Of a stretch of 64,000 bases of DNA, positions 1 to 9,333 are shown piece after piece (the stretch's first letter is position 1; each line of letters starts with the position of its first letter). The notes under the pieces were generated by a model, which worked only from the letters and a program-made list of their open reading frames with translations, had not been told where the DNA came from and did no database searches. Origin of the DNA: Ceratorhiza oryzae-sativae (taxonomy: Eukaryota; Basidiomycota; Agaricomycetes; Cantharellales; Ceratobasidiaceae); NCBI GenBank assembly GCA_030998015.1, contig JARWMV010000236.1:620001-684000 (forward strand). The letters are read 5' to 3'. A program made the position numbers and the translations under genes.

Positions 1-342
1 AGCAAATTTGAGGGGTTCGTCGTGCAGTTGTACTTCATCCGCATCTTCAGCGTCACTCGGAGGTAGTGCTAGACTAAACATGTCCGAGAAAGTGCGCGAG
101 TGCAAAGATAACACAGCTGAATTTTTGGAAGCAAACACCTTCAGTATCGCCTATGGATTTGTGTTCGACCTGCCCTTACACTTGTGAACCCTAAATATTT
201 TCCCCTGGACATTGAGGAGAATATTGCCGTCGCTGTAAAAGTGAATTTTATGGTGGTGGTTGGCATCAAACTCTGAAGGTGCTTTTTCTTGCATAGTTGC
301 AGATGCGGTCTCAGGTACGGGTGTCGAACTACTAGCTTGCAT
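1..342 (-). CDS. BTB/POZ-domain protein, N-terminal part (cut by window edge)
   Basis: The start at 342 opens a Ser/Thr-rich leader followed by the usual opening of a fungal BTB fold: HFYSDGNILLNVQGKIFRVHK. An intron at 117-179 (gtaagg...ttcag) joins this to SVLSLHSRTFSDMFSL, the second BTB helix, and the frame stays open to base 1. BTB domains mediate dimerisation and often Cullin-3 binding; no partner domain is visible because the rest lies outside the window. A second, related BTB gene follows on the same strand at 1219-2046. Function is unknown. Large families of such BTB-only proteins are known in Agaricomycetes. I am fairly sure of the fold and the first junction, and unsure of the start codon because a second in-frame Met lies 16 codons further in. 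Confidence 0.7.
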
Positions 343-1218
343 GGTAGAATCTTGTGGTGGAGTGGCTGGTCCGATTGTCGGACTCGTTTCGCGAATTTAC
401 AGTATATTACGAAAGGATTGCACAGCCACTTCTCGGGTTTAACCTTCAACCGTTTTATCGAGTCCTAACGCATATAGGCAAAGAGCCGCTGGCCTCGCGT
501 CGTTTCAAAACAGGAAGATTGCGTGATTGGGAGGGGCTGCGTGCTCTCGGGAGTAGAGCGCTGTGAATCTACTGTATTTTTAGCAAAAGCAGCAGAGCAC
601 AGTGAGAACTGTTTAGTTGTATTCAGTGTATTCATATAGTGTGATGGGTGAATGAATTACTTTGGACGAAATCGAAGTGTCCACACTAGAGCTGTCCTCC
701 AGGTTACGCCACTTGCATGATATAAACTAATAGCTCTCACTATGAGGCTTGCCGATTTATTTAAATTTTATTGATAGCACTCTTCAATAACACTACGAAG
801 CAACTGAGAGAATACCAAGTAGCTGACAGGTATTAGCATCGTCATGATAGGCTATTGGCTTGAGTGGTAGAAGGGGAGTTGAATGGGGTTCCTCGAGAAA
901 TCCCAAGCTCACGGATACACCCTAAAAGGCAAAGATGAATTTCTTGAACCCTCTCTCATGCTATAGTCTGGAGCGTTGTAGAACAATCATAACACCAATA
1001 ATTTCGTGAAGGGCCATGCGTCGAACCTTTCCATACCGCGTGGGTTTTAACCCGAGGAATGATAAGTTGGAGGGTATCGTAAACTTCATCCTTGGGCGAG
1101 ATGAATAGGCGTGACTCCCGATGAAGAGATATATGGGCTCGAGCACACTTATCCCTTGACGAAGACGATTTTGGACACCTGGTAGAATAGAAATTTTCGA
1201 GGTGCCCGTTCCATTCAG
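343..1218. other. Intergenic, no gene seen
   Basis: AT-rich spacer between two BTB genes on the same strand. It presumably holds the promoter of the left gene and the 3' UTR of the right one. A 61-codon open frame at 961-1146 on the minus strand has no recognisable features. Confidence 0.5.
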
Positions 1219-2046
1219 CTAGAACTCTTTGGTTGACGTGCTGCAGTACAAAGATTTGATAAACAGTAGCTTGTCCATGCTGTCATATGAAGGGAGAGGG
1301 TCGGTAACTTCATCAACAGGCTTTTTGTTCAACGCTGACAGGGTTTGAATTGTGAGGACATAAAAGACCCAAGGTGCGAGATATTCTGGACAAAGCTGGA
1401 AAACCATCAGAGCCAGGCCGTCGCCCCTGTAATAGAGCTGGAAGGAATACCAGTTTTCGAATGGGTCGGAAGCCGCAACAGGTAGCATTCTAACGAGATA
1501 TTTCTGGCAGCATCTCTCGACACTTCCAATATTGTATTTGCGAGCCATTTCAAGAACTTTCAGACAACGCTTCGGGTTTAAATGGTCAAGAAACGATCCG
1601 TATGAATAATTTTAACAAGGTTTACAGAGGACAAAGGTCACACTGACAAGCCGCAATACAGCGCATCCAGCAGAAACACGAAGGTTTGCAGATCGTCATG
1701 TAAAGGCACTTTTTGTATTTCTTCCGATGGATATTGGTGCACTCTAGTACCACGGAGTGCATAGAACATCCCACCGAATATCCGAGAATGGCCTCCAAGG
1801 ATCGCTGCATGTGTAGTTAGGACAAGCTACTACTGATATATGACTAGGGTGCACGCACATTTATGTAATTTAAATATAATATTCTCGACCACGATGATTA
1901 TGTTTCCATCTTCGTAGTAATGAACTCGATGCCTCTGTGATCGGAAGGGCCCCGAACAGAGACCGAATGAAGTCGACGTCGCAGAAGTGACAGAGATTAC
2001 AGAACGGTCGAAGATGGCTGAAACAGGGGAAGAAACGGAAAATTCG
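1219..2046 (-). CDS. BTB/POZ-domain protein (5' end unresolved, one splice acceptor damaged)
   Basis: Three blocks on the minus strand read as a BTB protein related to the gene at 1-342. The first ends YYEDGNIIIVVENIIFKLHK and is joined by an intron at 1805-1858 to SILGGHSRIFGGMF. That exon runs to DDLQTFVFLLDALYCGLS. The last exon begins YGSFLDHLNPKRCLKVLEMA and ends at the stop near 1219; it carries a conserved Ceratobasidiaceae-like tail (DPFENWYSFQLYY, FQLCPEYLAPWVFYVL). The intron between the last two exons (about 1603-1643) has a GT donor but ends TTCA/TAC instead of TTCAG/TAC, so one G appears to be missing. No in-frame ATG is visible before an upstream stop near 2046, so the first exon is not placed. 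It may be a working gene with sequence errors or a decaying paralogue. Confidence 0.5.
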
Positions 2047-2216
2047 GATTAAATTTCTGCTTTCTTCAATGACTCCGTTGCGCAGTTGTGCATCGTGACC
2101 AGCTATAGAAGCGGTACGGCAATGCCAGACAACGTCGTGTCACGTGCCTTCGGATTAAATTATGCGGAAACCAAAATACGTCCGGATATCTATTCTCTGA
2201 CTCGACAATCACCAAA

Positions 2217-4157
2217 ATGGAGTCTCTCCAACAGCTTATACTCGATAGTATAGAACGAGATGGTAAAATAGAAGATACGCGCAGCATCCAGCTCCCCACA
2301 CCGTTACACAAGGATGATTTACAAGAAGCGCAGATGGTCATTCAAGGAGCGTTGAATTCGCTGCTTAGTCGAGAGGTATGGTCCTATAATTCATATTATA
2401 TATTTCGCGATAGTATTGAAATGTTTCAAAGATGATTTCATACACTACTCAAGAAGTTATGGGGACCGTCTTGACTCCTGAAGGCACCGAGATTGCAGAG
2501 CTGGGTTCGCATGAAGCTCGAGTTTGGGCCGCACTCCCCGAGAAGGGTTCTGGGCCAGCGATGTCAATGGCAGACCTCAAAAAGGCCGTTGGCGATGAGT
2601 CAGCAAAGATTGGACAAGGAAGGGCCTTTAAGAGTGGATGGATTGGAAAAGAGGGCACCGGGTTCGTCAAAGTGGTGAGTAGAATCCTGATTTATTGACC
2701 AAGGGTGTGTCATCCTTCCCTAATTTTTACAGGCACCGACTATTGTAGACGCCACCCAGGTTGAGCTGAAAGAGATCCAGTCGACTGGCAACCTGAAAGC
2801 AGGAGATAAAGCCATCAACGAGCTTAAAAAACGAAAGCTTGTGACTCAGAAGTGAGATACCGGAATCCAAGTGAGCGTCTTTGATTAATGTTCTTTGCAG
2901 GAAAGGCCTTTGGTTCACTGTCACCAAGGGGCCTAACTTCAGCACTTCTATTGCAAAACTGGAGACGGATCTGACTTATGACATGCTCCAGACGTATGCA
3001 CGCATCGCCCTTAAACGATGTATAGATAAGCTCATAAAGCTATAGGGGGAGCTGGAAGAACTCCAGTTTCAAGCAATATAATTTCGAGGCCGAAGGAACG
3101 CCAACCAACGGTGGGGCATTGCATCCACTCCTCAAGGTCCGCGAAGAGTTCAGGAATATTTTCTTCGAGATGGGGTGCGGTGGACTCTAGACCATAACAA
3201 ATTTGATACTGACTGGACGGACACTATCCTAGATTCGCCGAGATGCCTACTTCTCAGTTTGTCGAGTCAGGATTCTGGAACTTTGATGCCCTCTTCGTCC
3301 CTCAGCAACATCCGGCCCGAGACCTCCAAGATACTTTCTATCTCTCGGATCCAGCCGAGTCCCACCCTCCCCCAACGGACTACTACGAGGCTGTCTCGCG
3401 CACACATGTTGATGGCGGATTTGGAAGTATTGGATATCGCGCACCGTGGAAGGAAGCCGATTCTCGACGATTGCTTCTGCGTACACATACGACTGCGACG
3501 AGTGCGCGAATGCTGAAGGGATTGGCGGATAGGAAAGGAGGATTCAAGCCCGTAAAGATGTTCAGTATTGACAGGGTCTTCCGAAACGAGGCTGTTGATG
3601 CAACTCACTTGGCCGAGTTCCACCAGGTAGAGGGAGTAGTCGCCGATCGAGGAATTACGCTTGGAGATTTGATTGGCGAGCCATATACTGCTGATTTCCT
3701 CTGGGTGCAGGCCTGACATTCTCATCGTAGGATTCATGCAAACGTTCTTCAAGAAGATGGGCGTAGATGATCTTCGCTTTAAGCCCGCATACAACCCTTA
3801 CACAGAGGTACGTCGAGTGCTATGGAGTTGTGGTCAATCTCATCATATCCGCTCAGCCTTCGCTTGAAATCTTTGCTTTTCACAAAGGGTTGAACAAGTG
3901 GGTTGAGATTGGCAACAGTGGAATGTTCCGCCCGGAGATGTTGGAACCGATGGGCTTGCCTCCGGATGTCCGTGTTCTTGGATGGGGATTAAGTTTAGAA
4001 CGGCCAACTATGATTAGGTGCGTGCATACAACCACAAATAAGTGAATCCCGAGTTTTCTCACTCTTGTCCAGGTACGGCATCTCTAACATTCGAGCATTG
4101 GTCGGGCACAAGGTTTCGATCGAAAGTGTCGAAAAGTCTGCAGCTGTGCGCTTCTAA
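2217..4157 (+). CDS. FRS2: Phenylalanine--tRNA ligase alpha subunit, cytoplasmic
   Basis: Catalytic subunit of the alpha2beta2 enzyme that charges tRNA-Phe in the cytosol. Nine exons (2217-2375, 2432-2674, 2733-2851, 2901-2993, 3046-3174, 3233-3675, 3731-3807, 3857-4017, 4073-4157) give 502 residues in one frame, the usual length. The N-terminal winged-helix region is followed by a class II synthetase core with motif 2 ([20 protein letters not shown]) and motif 3 ([17 protein letters not shown]). Introns are 49-58 bp. The intron at 3676-3730 has a GC donor (G/gcgagc), forced by the conserved join DLIG-FMQTFF. The start is the first Met of a good N-terminal helix ([20 protein letters not shown]). 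It is tail-to-tail with the gene ending at 4244. Its partner beta subunit lies at 22757 and the mitochondrial enzyme at 27380. Confidence 0.95.
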
Positions 4158-4243
4158 TTATATAAATGTATGCCCATGAAACAATGCATTAAACCTGACG
4201 TGAAGAAAAGCGACTTTATAGATCGGTTGGCTGACGCGTGGGA

Positions 4244-5465
4244 TCAAAGTGGTTTGACTTGGCGTGAGGTGAATCCGAATTCTCCAAGTATGCCACCAAC
4301 TGGTTGGTCTTCGGGGCGGCGTCGCAGTAATCGGGACCCAGAAAAGGCGGTAATCATTCTAGATCCAGGATTAAATCCACTGTGCTAACAAAGACAAGCA
4401 AACTCACGGTTCGGGTCCACAAACGAGGAACAACAATTTCTTTTCGCCAGCCGAGCATTGGGGCTGCATGCCGCGGATCCATTCCAACCAAGTCTGAGGC
4501 CGTGCCAGGATTCCTCGCTCTCGCAAGACCTGGGTAATGTCGTCCTTTGAGATTCTCCCCACCTGAAGGTTAGTGTGGGAGTACAATGTCTCCCCTCCTG
4601 GCGTTGGAAAATCGACAAATAGCCGCACGGTCAGGTCGCGTCGATATCCGACAGAGTAGATGAGTGGATTGGCCAAGACGTCTGCAACAGGCAGAGCAGC
4701 CGGGCTCTGGGAGGAGTGAAGAAGAGTAAAGTGTGTCTTCAAAGGCGGGGAATTTGGCGTTCGCTTGGAAAAGACGCTGTTGAGGAGCTGTACAAAGGGC
4801 GTTACTCCAGTGCCGCCTGATATCTTGGTAGCGCAATCAGTTGAATGCGATCGGAGAAAAACTATGCAACATACCATAATAACCTCGTCGTATTCACCAT
4901 CCTTGAAATCAAACGTCCGTACGGGCCCGCGGAGTTCCAACTCATCCCCCACGTTTTTGCGATGCAACCAGCGTGAGACTTCGCCGCCAGAGTACTTTTT
5001 CACCCAGAAAGCAATATGGCCATCGTCATCGATCCCATTTAACGGTGTATACGGCCTTTGGACCTGTATATCTGTATCCTTTATGTAGAACGAAAAAATG
5101 GGTGCAAGCTCAGCTTGGTCCGGCTGGAGATGTGGCGGAACTTCGAGCAGAATGAGTTTTGCATCCTGGCTCGCTGGAACGGTTGAAATGATTTTAAGAG
5201 GCGTAAACTTGTTGTCTGAAAGAGGTCCGGAGGTTGCAGATTGGTCTCCAATGATGAATTTTGCAACGGCGCAGTAGCCCAGACCAAGCGACGCAACGAG
5301 CAAAGATCCGCCGAGCCAGGCAGTGACATTTGGGGACTTTGGAGCGGGAGCTGGATCAGAAGGAGGGGGGGCCGAAGTCGAATAGTGTCTCGTTTTTGTT
5401 TTAGTAAATATACTCTTGGGCTGAAATGCGAGTGGGTGGGCCCTACGGTTTGTCCTGAGGATCAT
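4244..5465 (-). CDS. FAD/NADH oxidoreductase, cytochrome b5 reductase/Cyc2-like, mitochondrial
   Basis: Three exons (5465-4875, 4823-4408, 4358-4244) give 373 residues. The N-terminus is basic and Ser/Thr-rich without acids (RTNRRAHPLAF...RHYSTSAPPP), as in a mitochondrial presequence. One membrane span follows near residues 50-68. The ferredoxin-reductase fold shows the FAD-binding RPYTPL motif, the pyrophosphate-binding GGTGVTPF motif and a C-terminal CGPEPM pyridine-nucleotide motif restored by splicing the last intron. This combination fits NADH-cytochrome b5 reductases and the yeast inner-membrane Cyc2, which helps reduce haem or c-type cytochromes; I cannot choose between them. The gene is head-to-head with TVP38 across 116 bp and tail-to-tail with FRS2. 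Confidence 0.8.
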
Positions 5466-5581
5466 TCTCTGGTCAGGCTCGAGGTCGGGTGGTGAGTTGG
5501 ATCGGATTGGAATTTATCCAGGGTCCTTGGGCCGATCGGCCAGTATGTGACCTCAGCGCAGTCGTCCTCTCAACCACCACC
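5466..5581. promoter_or_regulatory. Shared promoter, head-to-head gene pair (Cyc2-like / TVP38)
   Basis: Only 116 bp separate the two start codons on opposite strands, so both promoters must lie here or overlap the 5' coding sequence. No TATA box is seen. Confidence 0.5.
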
Positions 5582-6695
5582 ATGGGCGGAGACACCAAAC
5601 GTATGTTCCAGGCTGCCAGCGCAGTTGTGCAACGCTACTGCATCAGCGCGACCAAACGCTACATGAAGCTCGGCCTCATGGGAAAGGTAAGGATGGACCA
5701 GGTGGGGCCGCTCGACATATGCTGATGATGATCCCGTGTACGTTCTAGGCACTCGTTTGGTTGCTCATTTTATTCCACATTGCTCTCGTAGCTTTCTTAC
5801 TCTACGTCGGCCCCGACCAAATCTTCCAGTCTCTCTATGATATGGCTCAGAAGCTCAAGGCGATGCCTGCGGGTTGGCTCATCCTCTCGGCCATACTCAG
5901 TAAGTTCACACCAGTTATCGTATCAAAATATTGCTCACATCGCCGCGCCAAGTCATAACTTCAATACCACCTTTTATTGGCGGTACTACAGCCCTCACCG
6001 TATCCGGATTTGCGTACGGTGTCAAAGCATTCCTATTTGTTGCTCCGTCCGCTTGCATCGGCGCTGGTTTTGCCTTCCTCACCCTCCGCTACTTCTTCCG
6101 TGAACGTGTTCGCACATTCACGCAAAGGCAAGAGAAATGGCGAGCGCTGGAAGCCGTAATTGCGGCCAAAGGACTGCCACTTATCATGCTTATTCGCTGG
6201 GCGCCACTGCCATGGACATACTCGAATGCGCTTTTTGCTGTTAGTCCAATGGTGGAGCCAGTGTCCATGTCCACTAAAACTGCCTCATTAGTCGATCGAC
6301 TCGGTAGCATTCTGGCAGTTTATGGTCGCGACTGTGTGAGTGGATCGTCACACGAAAAATATCCTTCTCACTAATTCCGCCGGCTGCTGCAGGTGCTATA
6401 CACCTAAGTTGTTCATAATCATCTTTATCGGTTCTCGGGTTGCCAAGTTCTCCGATGGACAACAGCGAGGAGAGATGGACACCACTGCCAAGGTTGTCAA
6501 CGCCTTGTCAATTGTATTTGGTGTTGCTGCTGGCGTTGGGGCCGCCTTGTCAGTGTTTTGGATTTTTCTGTGCGACTGACTACTAATGCTTGAATTCACA
6601 GCCTCGTGTGGCGCCTTACGGATGCCAAGATTAGAGCCCTGAAGGAACTCCCTCAGGACGTTGATGACATGGCTGCCGACGCGCTACGGATGTAG
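5582..6695 (+). CDS. TVP38: Golgi membrane protein TVP38/TMEM64 family (VTT domain)
   Basis: Six exons (5582-5686, 5749-5899, 5953-6239, 6292-6335, 6393-6548, 6602-6695) give 278 residues. The protein has several membrane spans (ALVWLLILFHIALVAFLLYV, a span around GVKAFLFVAPSACIGAGFAF, a C-terminal one around IVFGVAAGVGAAFLVW) and the VTT/SNARE-associated core, with RWAPLPWTYSNALFA and CYTPKLFIIIFIGSRVAKFSD. Yeast Tvp38 sits in Tlg2-containing Golgi vesicles; relatives (TMEM41B, VMP1) are lipid scramblases. The frame stops at 6693-6695, but a coherent acidic, Ser-rich tail of 34 codons (from EAGAPLLENYSDEDG to SDSLSPR) follows in another frame to about 6796. One extra G in ATGTAG would fuse it, so the true end is probably 6796. 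Confidence 0.9.
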
Positions 6696-6921
6696 AGGCC
6701 GGTGCACCGTTACTCGAAAACTACTCAGATGAAGACGGGTTATCTGGAAACGGAGCCGTGCGGCTAAGTGACAGTTCAGATAGTCTCTCACCTCGTTGAG
6801 CGACTGCTCAGGCATTGGTATTTGTCGTTCATGTATACAACAGTTATAGTAATCTAATTGTCCAGTAATACCCATTATGATTAACCTAGAAAACACAGGA
6901 GGCATCTATCATGACAGGCAT

Positions 6922-8162
6922 CTAATTGTACCAGTGTATAAACAGGAGAGCACCGCTCGCACCCAGCAGGAACACAATCAAGAATATTCTTGAATCCGCT
7001 TGGTTCTCTCGTGCTTTTTTGAGTTGTACGTTTCCCCGCTGCACATCCGCTTGACTCGCAATAGCCTCATCATACAGTTGGTCAATGACCTCGGTTTGCC
7101 GTGTAAGGTGTGCGACCAGCTCAGTTTGGAGCGCACTAATATCAAGCAGCCGAGATTCAGCAACTTTGACAGAGGCGAGCGTATCCTCGACCGAGCGCAA
7201 CAAGGCCGCATTTTCCTGCTCAAACTGGAGTATTTGAGCAGGAGAGAGTTCGATATCGTCATATCCATCGTCCTCGGACTCCTCTGGCGGAGGAGGCGGT
7301 GGTACTGGTGCGGATTGCGACCCACGACCCCACGAGGATGCCCCCCAGCCATACGTCGACGTCGAGGGCGTGGGAGCAGGTGCAGCAGTCCGTGTTTGGA
7401 GTGTCATGGTCGACCCGAGCGTTGTTGCACGCTCGACTTGGCGCTTTACTCGTTCCTCTTGCATCTCCTTTTGTGCTGCTCCTGTCTCTGCGAGTCGGCG
7501 AGAGAGGTACCAGGCAATATTGGAGCGATGGAGAGACCGGGCGTCTGCGTCTGCGGCTTCAGTAGACTGAGTGAGGCGTGTAGGAAGCATGCGCAAGAGT
7601 GGGTTGGCTTTGCTCGCGAGGAGCTCCGAGTGTTCTACGAGCCACATGCAGATTGTCAGAGCGACCAGCTCCAGGGAATCGTCATTATATCTTACGTTTG
7701 TCTAGTTGCTCGAGCTCCCTGACTCTCTGGGCACACTTGGACAATATTACATTCGCTTGAAGATCCAGCTGGTCACGCTCTGCGTTGGTCAGGCTTTTGA
7801 TACCAGCCCATGAATCTGAACCCATGTCTTTCATGTCCAAGTTGCGGGTAGCAGAAGGTGGTCGGAATTGTGGATTGGCGTCAACGTTGAGATACGGCCT
7901 GCGTACGCTAGCCAGCAGCTGGCTGAGAGTTTTGAGGTGGTTGAGCTAGTGAATAGATGGGACAGCTCAGCAGTGCAGTAGGGTGGATATGCATACTCAC
8001 AATCGTGTATGCCTCTGTCAAGTACTGCCTCGCAAATACATCCTCCTCCACCTGTCCAGTTCTTTTTGACACGTCGGCCTTGCGTCGCTTGCTGTCTGGT
8101 ACTCTGGACGCATATTCCTGGACACATTGACGAAACTCTTCTGTGCGATTAATAAACGTCAT
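6922..8162 (-). CDS. UFE1: Syntaxin-18-type ER t-SNARE (Ufe1)
   Basis: Three exons (8162-8001, 7945-7696, 7634-6922) give 374 residues. The N-terminus (TFINRTEEFRQCVQEYA) matches the Sec39/Dsl1-binding start of syntaxin-18 proteins. A helical N-terminal region and a Pro-rich linker with a PPPPPP run and acidic patch precede a C-terminal SNARE heptad region with the zero-layer Gln in HLTRQTEVIDQLYDEA. A tail anchor (FLIVFLLGASGALLFIHW) ends the protein. Ufe1 is the ER target SNARE for retrograde Golgi-to-ER vesicles and for homotypic ER fusion. It lies convergent to TVP38 and co-directional with the STEEP1 homologue, giving three consecutive early-secretory-pathway genes. Confidence 0.88.
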
Positions 8163-8352
8163 CTTTGCAGAGATTTTGCTACAATCGAGTAGAAATACAG
8201 TGATGCAAGCAACACACGAGGATGATGATGCAAGAGACCAAGCTATGACTTTCGCGTGGCCTTCTCTACCTCGGCGCTTACGATCAAAGGGGGTATAAAT
8301 TGGGCCAAATCGAGATTCGAGCTTTTTTTCATTCCGACGTTGTTGGGTGGGT

Positions 8353-8467
8353 CACGGCTCATTCGACCATTGCTCGACCATATCCAGGTCTGGTGGTGAA
8401 CGGAGTCGGAGTAGAGTATTTTTCTCGACGTTTGAGGTGGCTGGCGTGTTTTGACTGCTGTCCGCCA
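8353..8467 (-). CDS. Small hypothetical protein, doubtful
   Basis: A 38-codon frame starting MADSSQNTPATSNVEKNTLL lies in the gap between UFE1 and the STEEP1 homologue. Past its stop the same frame continues with a basic stretch (KKLESRFGPIYTPF), and a neighbouring frame carries a hydrophobic helix-like stretch (NLDLAQFIPPLIVSAEV). The pattern could be a short gene broken by a missing base or an intron I cannot place. I do not recognise it. Confidence 0.22.
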
Positions 8468-8558
8468 TAAAGTTCGAGGAACAGCTCTTGTGTAACATTG
8501 TGTCGGTAGCAAGAATAAAATAAAATACTACAATATGTGCAAAGTTTTTCAGCTGTTC

Positions 8559-9217
8559 TCATGAAGCACTCAGTTTGGCGTTTCGTGCAGCAGCCATAGC
8601 CAATGCAGCCTCCTCTCCCTCGAACGCCTCGGGTGGACACTGGCCTTGCACTTGAGATACTGCACCCCAGAGAATGTACACAAACGGCCCAGAGTTGGCA
8701 GCACCAGGCGCAGTTTGATACCCAATCATCAAATCACATCGCGTGCAGTTAAACCTATACTGTCTCTCATGGAGGTAGCCATTCTCAGTTTTCCTATCAT
8801 CCAACATGAGTATTTGCTAAGCGGAGAATGACGGCACCTACCGCTCAAGCATAACAGGCTGAGAGGCCACGTTGACGTTGAGTTTGAAGATACGAGCTTT
8901 GGCTGTGGGAGTGTCTTGGGAACGAATAATAATAGCACCGTCCGTTTTGCGACGGGGAAGAGCGGCGAGGGACTTGTCTATGACGAGCTGTGGAAAGGAG
9001 CGTCAAGGTTAGTATTTTTAGTAATTAAAATTAGACCATAAAACTGACCGCAAACTCTCCGCATAGACAATAGTATACGCAGAGGGCAGCAGATGCAGAA
9101 CTGCTGGGAGGGGCTACAACAGTTCCGCGGTCAGGAGAATAGAACAACACACGCTCTCGACGGAAGCTCACCATCAATAGAAGAAGATATAGTAGAACGA
9201 GATACGATTTTAGGCAT
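8559..9217 (-). CDS. STEEP1/CXorf56-family protein
   Basis: Four exons (9217-9172, 9113-9049, 8987-8842, 8793-8559) give 163 residues. The start MPKIVSRSTISSS is the family signature beginning. Then come CVYYCLCGEF and a second cysteine pair in RQYRFNCTRCDLMIGYQ, which probably bind zinc, and a conserved PFVYILWGAVSQVQGQCP-like end. Vertebrate STEEP1 promotes exit of STING from the ER through PI3P formation; fungi lack STING, so the ancestral role is probably a more general ER-exit or lipid function, which is inference. It is head-to-head with DPH6 across 116 bp. The C-terminal Ala-rich tail is specific to this copy. Confidence 0.82.
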
Positions 9218-9333
9218 AACGAATGATGGGAGGTAAATGCAAGTGGCTACGAGTATGATGGTGGTCGTCGACAGCCACAAATACGAAAACCCACTACGCT
9301 ACATTTGGTCATCGTGATCTCAGCCATCACACC
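9218..9333. promoter_or_regulatory. Shared promoter, head-to-head gene pair (STEEP1-like / DPH6)
   Basis: The two start codons face away from each other with 116 bp between. No clear TATA box is visible. Confidence 0.45.
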
